Source of the DNA: Massilia sp. Root335
Lineage (GTDB): Bacteria > Pseudomonadota > Gammaproteobacteria > Burkholderiales > Burkholderiaceae_D
Length of the DNA: 64,000 nucleotides
Direction of reading: 5' to 3'
Assembly: GCF_001425685.1 (NCBI RefSeq)
Contig: NZ_LMCY01000008.1
Coordinates: 101,738 to 165,737, forward strand
The position numbers and the translations under genes were made by a program. The notes below the pieces were generated by a model. It did no database searches, was not told where the DNA came from, and was given only the letters and a program-made list of their open reading frames with translations. Below, one piece after another: positions 33,947 through 42,023 of this stretch (position 1 is the stretch's first letter; each line of letters opens with the position of its first letter).

Positions 33947-36838
33947 ATGACGTTTAAATTGAAGTCGATGCCATTTGCGATTTCCTGCGCAATTGCCAGC
34001 GGTGCCATGCTTGCAGCGCCGGCAATGGCGCAGACGCAGGACGGTGCCGCGCCCCAGCAAGTCCAGCGCGTGGTCGTGACCGGTTCGCTGATCAGCCGCA
34101 CCGACACCGAAACCCCGGCCCCCGTGCAGGTGCTGACCGCACAGGACATCCAGCGCAGCGGCAAGAGCTCGATCGGCGAACTGCTGAACGACCTCGCCGC
34201 CAACGGCCAGGGTACCCTCGGTTCCGGCTTCTCGGGCGCATTCGCCAACGGCGCGCAGGGCGTCTCGCTGCGCGGCCTGACCGTCGGCGCGACCCTGGTG
34301 CTGGTCGACGGCCACCGCATCGCTCCGTATCCGCTGTCGGACGACTCGCAGCGCTCCTTCGTCGACGTCTCAAACATTCCGTTCGACGCCATCGACAGCA
34401 TCGAGGTGCTGAAGGCCGGCGCATCGTCGACCTACGGTTCGGACGCGATCGCGGGCGTGGTCAACATCAAGCTGAAGAAAAACCTGACCGGCACCCGCTT
34501 CAGCGCCGAGAGCGGCACCACCCAGCACGGCGGCGGCGACACCCACAAGGCGTCGTTCAGCACCGGCATCGGCGACCTGGACAACGACGGCTACAACGCC
34601 TTCATCACGGCCGAATGGCGCCGCCAGGGCGACATCAAGACCTCCGACCGCGACCAGTTCATGTGGGACAACGCGGACTGGCGTTCGCGCGGCGGCAACG
34701 ACCTGCGCGTCGGCGTGCCGTCCAGCATCAACAGCTTCCTGACCGCGACCTCCAGCCCGTTCCTGTACAACGCGGCCGGCGCCGGCGGCGTCAACAATGC
34801 GGCGAACTTCCAGTTCCTGGACCCGACCGCCTGCAACTACACGAAATACATGGCGGGCGGTTGCGCGGTGCGCGACACGACCACCAACATCCAGCCGGCC
34901 ACCGAGAACATCAACGTGATGGTCGGCCTGACCAAGAAGCTGAACAACGACTGGGAACTGGCCTTCAAGGGCTCGATGTTCCAGCGTAACAGCATCAACA
35001 ACCGCGGCAGCTCCTATCCGACGACCGGCACGTTCGGCTCGTTCATGCCGAGCTATTCGCCGACCACCGTCCCCGGCTACACCTCGCTGAACAACGGCGT
35101 GCTGGTGGCGAACATCGGGCGCGTGCCGAGCACCCTGATCCCGGCCACCGCCTCGTACAACCAGCTCGGCGCCGCGGCCCGCCTGTACGGTTTCATCCCG
35201 GGCGTGGATCCGGTCTCGACCATCGACAACACGGCCAAGACGACCCGCTTCGCCCTCGACCTGCACGGCAGCGCCTACGGCTGGGACGTGAATGCGGCCG
35301 CCGGCGTCACCGAGACCAAGCTCGACCTCAAATACAGCGGCTACATCGACCGTCTGGCGCTGTACAACGCGATCTTCAACGGTTCCTGGAACCCGGTGGG
35401 CGGCAATTCGCCGGCCCTGGTGTCCCAGATCTCGCCGACCTTCTCCAACTCGCTCGATTCGAAGCTGAACTACATCGACCTGGTGGGTTCGCGCGAACTG
35501 ATGCAATGGGGCGCGGGCCCGGTCGCCCTGGGTGCCGGCGTGCACTGGCACAAGCGCCAGCAGAACGCCCCGGCCGCCAGCCTGACGGCCAACGGCCAGG
35601 TCGCCAACACGTCCGCCTTCGTGATCGGCAACGAGACCAACAGCGCGGTCTTCGCCGAACTGCAGGCGACGCCGATCAAGAACCTCGAAGTCGGCGTCTC
35701 GAGCCGCTACGACCACTTCGACACCTACGGCAACTCGTTCACGCCAGCGGCCAAGTTCAAGTGGTCGCCGTCGAAGATGTTCGGTGTGCGCGGCACGTTC
35801 GCCCGCGGCTTCCGCGCGCCGAACCCGGCCGAGGTGGGCAATGCCGGTTCGTTCTTCACGTTCAACGCGATCAACGACCCGATCCTGTGCAAGGACGGCC
35901 ACCAGTACACCGCCGGCAACGTGCCTTCGTCCTGCGGCATGAACCCGCCGTACGTCCAGGTCACCAGCAAGGACCTGTCGCCCGAGAAGTCGAAGTCGTA
36001 CACCCTCGGCATCATCGTCGAACCGCTCAAGGGCCTGAACGCGACGCTCGACTACTACAAGATCGAAGTCCGTAACCAGATCGTGACGGCGGCCGGCAAC
36101 GACCCGAGCTTCTCGCCCGACTTCGTGCGCGGCCCGGCCACCCCGGTCGACATCGCGACCGGCGTCGGCACCGGCACCACCGTCGGCACCCCGGCGGTCG
36201 GCCCGATCATCTACGCGAAGTCGCCGTACATCAACCTGGGCGGCACCAAGACCTCGGGTATCGAAGCCGACGTCGGCTACCGCTGGCGCCTGTCGAACGA
36301 CATGGGTCTGGTGCACGCCAACCTGAGCGCTTCGCACACCTTCAGCTACATCAGCGAGGCGGCAGGCGGCGTGTCGTACGAACTGGCCGGTACGCAGGGC
36401 CCGTCCGTGGTGTCGGGCGCAACCGGTTCGCCGAAGGACCGCGCCCAGTTCACCCTGGGCTGGAACCGCGGCCCGCTGGATGTGACCGCGACGATGAACT
36501 ACACGAGCTCGTTCTCGACCAAGGATCCGTCGCTGGAAGCCAACGACTGCGCATCGACCGGTCTCGACGTCGGTGGCCGCCGTTATTTCCAGGGCGTGGA
36601 CCAGCCGGGCGTGTACTGCGAAGTGCGTTCGTTCACGACGACCAACCTGAACGTCGTGTACAAGGTCTCGCAGAACCTGAGCCTGAAGGGCGCGATCCTG
36701 AACCTGTTCGACCGCCAGCCGCCGATCGACGTCGCCACCTACGGCAACGCCGGCAACCAGACGGCCTACAACGCCTCGCTGCACCAGGCAGGCGCGGTCG
36801 GTCGCTTCTACAGCCTCGGCCTGAACTACGTGTTCTGA
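33947..36838 (+). CDS. TonB-dependent outer-membrane receptor 2
   Basis: A 963-residue receptor with a signal peptide ending 'AAPAMA', then 'VQRVVVTGSLISR', a plug ('GVSLRGLTVGATLVLVDGHR', 'AGASSTYGSDAIAGVVNI') and a long barrel that ends in Phe ('SLGLNYVF'). Three cysteine-containing loops in the barrel could carry disulfides. The ligand is unknown. AAGGAG precedes the ATG. It is preceded by an unusually long leader with a dyad and a strong hairpin, suggesting regulation before translation. Confidence 0.92.
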   Translation: MTFKLKSMPFAISCAIASGAMLAAPAMAQTQDGAAPQQVQRVVVTGSLISRTDTETPAPVQVLTAQDIQRSGKSSIGELLNDLAANGQGTLGSGFSGAFANGAQGVSLRGLTVGATLVLVDGHRIAPYPLSDDSQRSFVDVSNIPFDAIDSIEVLKAGASSTYGSDAIAGVVNIKLKKNLTGTRFSAESGTTQHGGGDTHKASFSTGIGDLDNDGYNAFITAEWRRQGDIKTSDRDQFMWDNADWRSRGGNDLRVGVPSSINSFLTATSSPFLYNAAGAGGVNNAANFQFLDPTACNYTKYMAGGCAVRDTTTNIQPATENINVMVGLTKKLNNDWELAFKGSMFQRNSINNRGSSYPTTGTFGSFMPSYSPTTVPGYTSLNNGVLVANIGRVPSTLIPATASYNQLGAAARLYGFIPGVDPVSTIDNTAKTTRFALDLHGSAYGWDVNAAAGVTETKLDLKYSGYIDRLALYNAIFNGSWNPVGGNSPALVSQISPTFSNSLDSKLNYIDLVGSRELMQWGAGPVALGAGVHWHKRQQNAPAASLTANGQVANTSAFVIGNETNSAVFAELQATPIKNLEVGVSSRYDHFDTYGNSFTPAAKFKWSPSKMFGVRGTFARGFRAPNPAEVGNAGSFFTFNAINDPILCKDGHQYTAGNVPSSCGMNPPYVQVTSKDLSPEKSKSYTLGIIVEPLKGLNATLDYYKIEVRNQIVTAAGNDPSFSPDFVRGPATPVDIATGVGTGTTVGTPAVGPIIYAKSPYINLGGTKTSGIEADVGYRWRLSNDMGLVHANLSASHTFSYISEAAGGVSYELAGTQGPSVVSGATGSPKDRAQFTLGWNRGPLDVTATMNYTSSFSTKDPSLEANDCASTGLDVGGRRYFQGVDQPGVYCEVRSFTTTNLNVVYKVSQNLSLKGAILNLFDRQPPIDVATYGNAGNQTAYNASLHQAGAVGRFYSLGLNYVF

Positions 36839-36850
36839 TCGCCGTGCAGG

Positions 36851-36947
36851 TGTAGGGTGGGCTCCCCGAGCCCACGCGTAACGTTCGCGTGACGTCGGCG
36901 TTCGCGTGACGCCGGCGTTCGCGTGGGCACGGTGTGCCCACCCTACT
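36851..36947. repeat. Dispersed hairpin repeat, locus 4
   Basis: GTAGGGTGGGCTCCCCGAGCCCACGCG is linked by short tandem GCGTTCGCGTGACG-like units to the inverted GCGTGGGCACGGTGTGCCCACCCTAC. It fills most of the gap between convergent TBDR 2 and rsmE. Confidence 0.88.
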
Positions 36948-36961
36948 GACTTATCGAAGCA

Positions 36962-37690
36962 TCAGATTCCGCCCCAGGCCGCGGCCAGGATCGCGAGCGC
37001 GGCCAGCCCGGCCGTCTCCGTGCGCAGCACCCGCGGCCCCATCGACAATGCGAGCGCGCCCGCGGCCAGCGCCGCGTCTTCTTCCTGCTCCGTGAAGCCG
37101 CCTTCCGGGCCGACGAGCAGGGTGACGTCCTGCGCCGGCGTCTGCCTTGTCCACTGCGCGAGCGACGCCTCGGCGCGCGGGGACAGCAGGATGCGCACGC
37201 CGCCCGCCGCGCCCTGGCCGAGCCAGCGATGGAAGTCCTGGATGGGCGCGACGTCGGCCAGGCGGTTGCGGCCGCACTGCTCGGACGCGCTGACGACGAC
37301 GCCTTGCCAGTGCGCCAGGCGCTTGTCGGCGCGCTCGCCGGACAGCCTCACGACGGACCGTTGCGCGGCCAGCGGCTGGATCGCCGCCGTCCCCAGTTCG
37401 ACGGCCTTTTCGACGATCCAGTCCATCTTGCTGCCCTCCGGCAAGCCCTGGGCGAGGGTCACGCGGAACGGCAGTTCCACGTCGACGGCGTCGATCGCGA
37501 GGACTTCGGCGGTGGCGCGGCGCTTGCCGATCTCGACGAGCCGCGCGCGCGCCTGGCCGCCCTCGCCATTGAACAGCACGAGATCGTCGCCGCTCTGCTG
37601 GCGCACGACGTGCAGGTGGTGGGCGACCGCTTCCGGCAGGTCGACGAGGCTGCCGGGGACGAGCGGCTGGGGGCAGTAGAAACGTGGCAT
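36962..37690 (-). CDS. rsmE: 16S rRNA (uracil1498-N3)-methyltransferase
   Basis: Methylates U1498 of 16S rRNA using SAM. The 242-residue protein has the N-terminal PUA-like domain ('MPRFYCPQPLVPGSLVDLP', 'HHLHVVRQQSGDDLVLFNGE') and the C-terminal SPOUT fold with knot motifs 'LLVGPEGGFTEQEEDAA' and 'LSMGPRVLRTETAGLAAL'. The ATG at 37690 is chosen over a TTG three codons upstream because the conserved start 'MPRFY' matches. Divergent from tkt. Confidence 0.95.
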   Translation of the reverse strand: MPRFYCPQPLVPGSLVDLPEAVAHHLHVVRQQSGDDLVLFNGEGGQARARLVEIGKRRATAEVLAIDAVDVELPFRVTLAQGLPEGSKMDWIVEKAVELGTAAIQPLAAQRSVVRLSGERADKRLAHWQGVVVSASEQCGRNRLADVAPIQDFHRWLGQGAAGGVRILLSPRAEASLAQWTRQTPAQDVTLLVGPEGGFTEQEEDAALAAGALALSMGPRVLRTETAGLAALAILAAAWGGI

Positions 37691-37812
37691 GGATGGCAAT
37701 CGGAACCGTTAACGAGCCGGCATTTTAAATCCCGCCGACCGTGCTCTGGTAAAATACGCGGTTAAGGCCAGCTCGTGCCACCGCTTTCCAATCCTCAGAC
37801 TTCACCACACCC

Positions 37813-39810
37813 ATGAAATCTCTGCAAACCACCACCTTGATGGCCAACGCAATCCGCGCGCTGGCGATGGACGCCGTCCAGAAGGCGAATTCCGGCCACC
37901 CCGGCATGCCGATGGGCATGGCCGAGATCGCCGTCGCGCTGTGGGACGGCCACTATCGCCACAACCCGGCCAATCCGGGCTGGATGAACCGCGACCGTTT
38001 CCTGCTGTCGAACGGCCACGGCTCGATGCTGCACTACGCGCTGCTGCACCTGTCGGGCTACGACCTGTCGATGGACGATATCCGCAACTTCCGCCAGATG
38101 CACAGCAAGACGCCGGGCCACCCGGAAGTCGGCATCACCCCGGGTGTGGAAACGACCACCGGCCCGCTGGGCCAGGGCATCGCCAACGCCGTCGGCATGG
38201 CGCTGGCCGAGTGGCTGCTGGCCAAGGAATTCAACCGTCCGGGCTTCGACATCGTCGACCACTACACGTACGCGTTCGTGGGTGACGGCTGCCTGATGGA
38301 AGGCATCTCGCACGAAGTGGCGTCGCTGGCCGGCACGCTGCGCCTGAACAAGATGATCTGGCTGTACGACGACAATGGCATCTCCATCGACGGCAAGGTC
38401 GAAGGCTGGTTCACGGACGACACGCCGAAGCGCTTCGAAGCCTACGGCTGGAACGTGATCCCGCACGTGGACGGCCACGACGTCGCGGCCGTCGATGCCG
38501 CCATCGCGCAGGCCAAGAAGTCGGACCGTCCGACGCTGATCTGCTGCAAGACCATCATCGGCAAGGGTTCGCCGAACCTGCAGGGCGGCGACAAGGTGCA
38601 CGGCGCCGCGCTGGGCGAGAAGGAAGTCGCCGCGGTGCGCGAGCACCTGATCTGGGACGCGGTCCCGTTCGACATCCCGGCCCCGATCTACGACGCCTGG
38701 GACCAGAAGCAGAAGGGCGCCGCCGCCGAGGGCGCATGGAACGAGGTGTTCGCCGGCTACCGCGCGCAGTATCCGGAACTGGCCGCCGAATTCGAGCGCC
38801 GCATGAAGGGCGACCTGCCCGGTCATTTCGAACAGACGCTTGCTGACGCCATCGCGTCCACGATCGACAAGAAGGAAACCATCGCCACCCGCAAGGCGAG
38901 CCAGAACGCGATCCAGGCGCTGGCGCCGGTGCTGCCGGAATTCCTGGGCGGCTCGGCCGACCTGACCGGCTCGAACCTGACCAACTGGAAGGAATCGATC
39001 CCGCTGCGTTCGGGCACGCCGGGCAACCACATCAACTACGGCGTGCGCGAATTCGGCATGTCCGCCATGATGAACGGCATCGCCCTGCACGGCGGCTTCA
39101 TCCCGTTCGGCGCCACCTTCCTGACGTTCTCGGACTACAGCCGCAACGCGCTGCGCATGGCCGCGCTGATGAAGCTCCGTTCGCTGTTCGTGTTCACCCA
39201 CGACTCGATCGGCCTGGGCGAAGACGGCCCGACGCACCAGTCGGTCGAACACGTCTCGTCGCTGCGCCTGATCCCGAACCTGGACAACTGGCGTCCGTGC
39301 GACACGACCGAATCGACCGTCGCCTGGGGCGAAGCGGTCAAGCGCAAGGACGGCCCGTCGACGCTGATCTTCTCGCGCCAGAACCTGCCGTTCATGGAGC
39401 GCGACGCGGCGACCGTCGCCAATATCGCGAAGGGCGGCTATGTGCTGCGCGACGCGCAGAACCCGGCCGCCGTGCTGATCGCGACGGGTTCGGAAGTGGA
39501 ACTGGTGGTGAAAGCCGCCGAAACCCTGGCTGGCCAGGGTATCCAGGTGCGTGTGGTGTCGATGCCGTCGACCGACGTGTTCGAGCGCCAGGACGCGGCC
39601 TACAAGGCTGCCGTGCTGGGCCGCGGCATCCCGCGCGTGGCCGTCGAGGCTGGTGTGACGGACTTCTGGTACAAGTACGTCGGCCTGGAAGGTGCCGTAG
39701 TGGGCATCGATACCTTCGGCGAATCGGCCCCGGCCCCGGTGCTGTTCAAGCACTTCGGCTTCACGGTCGAGAACGTGGTCGCCAAGGTCAAGGCCGTTCT
39801 CGCGGCCTGA
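37813..39810 (+). CDS. tkt: Transketolase
   Basis: Thiamine-diphosphate enzyme of the pentose phosphate pathway. The 665-residue protein has '[14 protein letters not shown]' (substrate site), the cofactor segment '[20 protein letters not shown]' with the following '[10 protein letters not shown]', the pyrimidine domain ('[13 protein letters not shown]', '[15 protein letters not shown]') and the C-terminal domain. Full length for bacterial transketolases. Gap follows 94 bp later on the same strand with a terminator between, so the two central carbon genes are adjacent but probably separate transcripts. No clear ribosome binding site was seen before the ATG. Confidence 0.97.
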   Translation: MKSLQTTTLMANAIRALAMDAVQKANSGHPGMPMGMAEIAVALWDGHYRHNPANPGWMNRDRFLLSNGHGSMLHYALLHLSGYDLSMDDIRNFRQMHSKTPGHPEVGITPGVETTTGPLGQGIANAVGMALAEWLLAKEFNRPGFDIVDHYTYAFVGDGCLMEGISHEVASLAGTLRLNKMIWLYDDNGISIDGKVEGWFTDDTPKRFEAYGWNVIPHVDGHDVAAVDAAIAQAKKSDRPTLICCKTIIGKGSPNLQGGDKVHGAALGEKEVAAVREHLIWDAVPFDIPAPIYDAWDQKQKGAAAEGAWNEVFAGYRAQYPELAAEFERRMKGDLPGHFEQTLADAIASTIDKKETIATRKASQNAIQALAPVLPEFLGGSADLTGSNLTNWKESIPLRSGTPGNHINYGVREFGMSAMMNGIALHGGFIPFGATFLTFSDYSRNALRMAALMKLRSLFVFTHDSIGLGEDGPTHQSVEHVSSLRLIPNLDNWRPCDTTESTVAWGEAVKRKDGPSTLIFSRQNLPFMERDAATVANIAKGGYVLRDAQNPAAVLIATGSEVELVVKAAETLAGQGIQVRVVSMPSTDVFERQDAAYKAAVLGRGIPRVAVEAGVTDFWYKYVGLEGAVVGIDTFGESAPAPVLFKHFGFTVENVVAKVKAVLAA

Positions 39811-39819
39811 TGGATTGCG

Positions 39820-39858
39820 CCCGCCGCACGGACCGGTGACTGTCCGTACGGCGGGTTT
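39820..39858 (+). terminator. Intrinsic terminator after tkt
   Basis: CCCGCCG-C-ACGGAC pairs with GTCCGT-A-CGGCGGG (one mismatch in 14 bp), followed by a short TTT. Lies 10 bp past the tkt stop and upstream of gap. Confidence 0.75.
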
Positions 39859-39904
39859 CACGCTATGCTTCGGTGTTAGGATTTTTTTAATCAGGAGTGA
39901 ATAA

Positions 39905-40915
39905 ATGACGATCAAAGTAGCAATCAACGGTTATGGCCGCATCGGCCGCAACGTGCTGCGCGCTTTCTACGAAGGCGGCAAGAAGCAGGACATCCAGATC
40001 GTGGCGCTGAACGACCTCGGCAATGTCGAGCACAACGCCCATCTGACCCGTTACGACACCACGCACGGCAAGTTCCCGGGCACCGTCGAAGTCGACGGCG
40101 ACTACATGATCGTCAACGGCGACCGCATCCGCGTGTACGCGCAGCGCAACCCGGCGGAACTGCCGTGGGGCGAGCTGGGCGTGGATGTCGTGCTGGAGTG
40201 CACCGGCTTCTTCACCACCAAGGAAAAGGCTTCGGCCCACCTGAAGGGCGGCGCCAAGAAAGTCATCATCTCGGCACCGGGCGGCAAGGACGTCGACGCC
40301 ACCATCGTGTTCGGCGTCAACCAGGACGTGCTGAAGTCGACGGACACCGTGATCTCGAACGCGTCCTGCACCACCAACTGCCTGGCTCCGCTGGTCAAGC
40401 CGCTGAACGATGCCATCGGCCTGGAAAACGGCCTGATGACCACCGTGCACGCCTACACCAACGACCAGGTGCTGACCGACGTGATGCACGAAGACCTGCG
40501 CCGCGCCCGTTCGGCCACGCAGTCGATGATCCCGACGAAGACCGGTGCCGCCGCCGCCGTCGGCCTCGTGCTGCCGGAACTGAACGGCAAGCTGGACGGC
40601 TACGCGATCCGCGTGCCGACCATCAACGTGTCGATCGTCGACCTGTCGTTCATCGCCAAGCGCGACACGACGGTCGAAGAGATCAACAAGCTGATGAAGG
40701 ACGCATCGGAAGGCGTGCTGAAAGGCATCCTGACGTACAACACCGAGCCGCTGGTGTCGGTCGACTTCAACCACAACCCGGCGTCGTCGAACTTCGACGC
40801 GACGCTGACCAAGGTGTCGGGCCGCCTGGTGAAGGTGTCGTCGTGGTACGACAACGAGTGGGGCTTCAGCAACCGCATGCTGGACACCACCGTGGCGCTG
40901 ATGAACGCCAAGTAA
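39905..40915 (+). CDS. gap: Glyceraldehyde-3-phosphate dehydrogenase
   Basis: NAD-linked glycolytic enzyme of 336 residues. It has the dinucleotide fold '[12 protein letters not shown]', the catalytic Cys155 in '[12 protein letters not shown]', and the partner His in '[11 protein letters not shown]'. Near the end are '[16 protein letters not shown]' and '[15 protein letters not shown]', both signatures. AGGAG lies 8 nt before the ATG. A TATGCT at 39863-39868 may be its -10. It lies after tkt, an arrangement common in beta-proteobacteria. Confidence 0.98.
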   Translation: MTIKVAINGYGRIGRNVLRAFYEGGKKQDIQIVALNDLGNVEHNAHLTRYDTTHGKFPGTVEVDGDYMIVNGDRIRVYAQRNPAELPWGELGVDVVLECTGFFTTKEKASAHLKGGAKKVIISAPGGKDVDATIVFGVNQDVLKSTDTVISNASCTTNCLAPLVKPLNDAIGLENGLMTTVHAYTNDQVLTDVMHEDLRRARSATQSMIPTKTGAAAAVGLVLPELNGKLDGYAIRVPTINVSIVDLSFIAKRDTTVEEINKLMKDASEGVLKGILTYNTEPLVSVDFNHNPASSNFDATLTKVSGRLVKVSSWYDNEWGFSNRMLDTTVALMNAK

Positions 40916-40932
40916 TCCGGCGCAGCATCCAT

Positions 40933-40960
40933 GAAAAACGCTCCCTCGGGAGCGTTTTTC
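40933..40960. terminator. Bidirectional intrinsic terminator after gap
   Basis: GAAAAACGCTCC pairs with GGAGCGTTTTTC around a CTCG tetraloop, giving a 12-bp stem with A and T tracts on both sides. Confidence 0.92.
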
Positions 40961-40974
40961 ATTTGTGCGGATTA

Positions 40975-41056
40975 CGTAGGGTGGGCACCCTTGTGCCCAC
41001 GCGTAACGCAAGCAGACTGCAAACGTCGCGCGTGGGCTCGGGGAGTCCACCCTACG
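40975..41056. repeat. Dispersed hairpin repeat, locus 5
   Basis: GTAGGGTGGGCACCCTTGTGCCCACGCGTAACG, a short spacer, then the inverted GCGTGGGCTCGGGGAGTCCACCCTACG. One half carries the GGGCAC arm and the other the GGGCTC arm. Located between convergent gap and map. Confidence 0.88.
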
Positions 41057-41065
41057 TCGCGTTTT

Positions 41066-41833
41066 TTACTTGGTCTTCGGCCAGGGCGTCAGGATCTCGA
41101 ACCCGTTCTTCGTCACCGCGATCATGTGTTCCCACTGCGCGGACAGCGACCGGTCGCGCGTCACGACCGTCCAGCCGTCGTCGAGCTGCTCGACGTCCGA
41201 ATCGCCCAGGTTGATCATGGGTTCGACGGTGAAGGTCATGCCTTCCTTGATGAGCATGCCCGTGTTCGGGCGGCCGTAGTGCAGCACCTGCGGGTCTTCG
41301 TGGTAGACCTTGCCGATGCCGTGGCCGCAGTACTCGCGCACGACCGAATAGCCGGCGGCTTCCGCCAGCTTCTGGATCGCATGGCCGACGTCGCCCAGGC
41401 GCGCGCCCGGGCGCACGGCGCGGATGCCGGCCATCATGGCGTCGTAGGTCGTGTCGACGAGCTTCTTTGCTTCCGGGCTGGGCGTGCCGACGAAGTACAT
41501 GCGGCTCGTGTCGCCGTGCCAGCCGTCCTTGATCACGGTGACGTCGATGTTGACGATGTCCCCGTCCTTGAGGATCTCGGCGGGCGCGGGGATGCCGTGG
41601 CAGACGACGCTGTTGACCGACGTGCACAGGGTCTTGGGAAAGCCGTGGTAGCCGACGTTGGCCGGCGTGGCCTTCTGCACCTTGCGGATGTATTCGTTGC
41701 AGCGCCGGTCGAGTTCCTCGGTGGATACGCCGGGGACGACGTATTCGCCGATCATTTCCAGCACCTCGGCCGCCAGCCGGCCGGAGACGCGCATTTTCGC
41801 GATGTCTTTGTCTGTCTTGAGTTTGATAGCCAT
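41066..41833 (-). CDS. map: Methionine aminopeptidase type I
   Basis: Removes the initiator methionine from new proteins. The 255-residue protein has all catalytic residues at the same positions as E. coli: His79 ('VCHGIP'), metal ligands Asp97 ('NIDV'), Asp108 ('GDTS'), His171 ('YCGHGIG'), Glu204 ('FTVEPM') and Glu235 ('QWEHMI'). The longer frame upstream of 41833 shows no family similarity, so the ATG there is used. The rpsB gene often found beside map is not in the window. Convergent with gap across a dispersed repeat. Confidence 0.96.
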   Translation of the reverse strand: MAIKLKTDKDIAKMRVSGRLAAEVLEMIGEYVVPGVSTEELDRRCNEYIRKVQKATPANVGYHGFPKTLCTSVNSVVCHGIPAPAEILKDGDIVNIDVTVIKDGWHGDTSRMYFVGTPSPEAKKLVDTTYDAMMAGIRAVRPGARLGDVGHAIQKLAEAAGYSVVREYCGHGIGKVYHEDPQVLHYGRPNTGMLIKEGMTFTVEPMINLGDSDVEQLDDGWTVVTRDRSLSAQWEHMIAVTKNGFEILTPWPKTK

Positions 41834-41950
41834 GTTCACTTTCGTTGGGCCGCGCCGCCGCATTGCCGGGCCGGCCGATGGCGCATGATACCGCCAAGAC
41901 GCCCGCCGCGTAAGCTGGGCGGCAAACGTGGCGCCGCGTCGCCGTGCGCC

Positions 41951-41982
41951 GAAAAAAAAGCCGCCCGCGCAGGGCGGGCGGC
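41951..41982 (-). terminator. Intrinsic terminator of TBDR 3
   Basis: On the minus strand GCCGCCCGC pairs with GCGGGCGGC around a 5-nt loop and is followed by eight T residues. It lies about 40 bp past the TBDR 3 stop codon and upstream of map. Confidence 0.9.
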
Positions 41983-42023
41983 TTGGCGCGTCCGGCACGC
42001 GGGCGTGCCGGAGAGGCGGTCGA

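Noticed and set aside
33683-34315. Open frame opposite the TBDR 2 start
   Set aside because: It runs through the TBDR 2 promoter region and signal-peptide coding sequence, with no motif or ribosome binding site.
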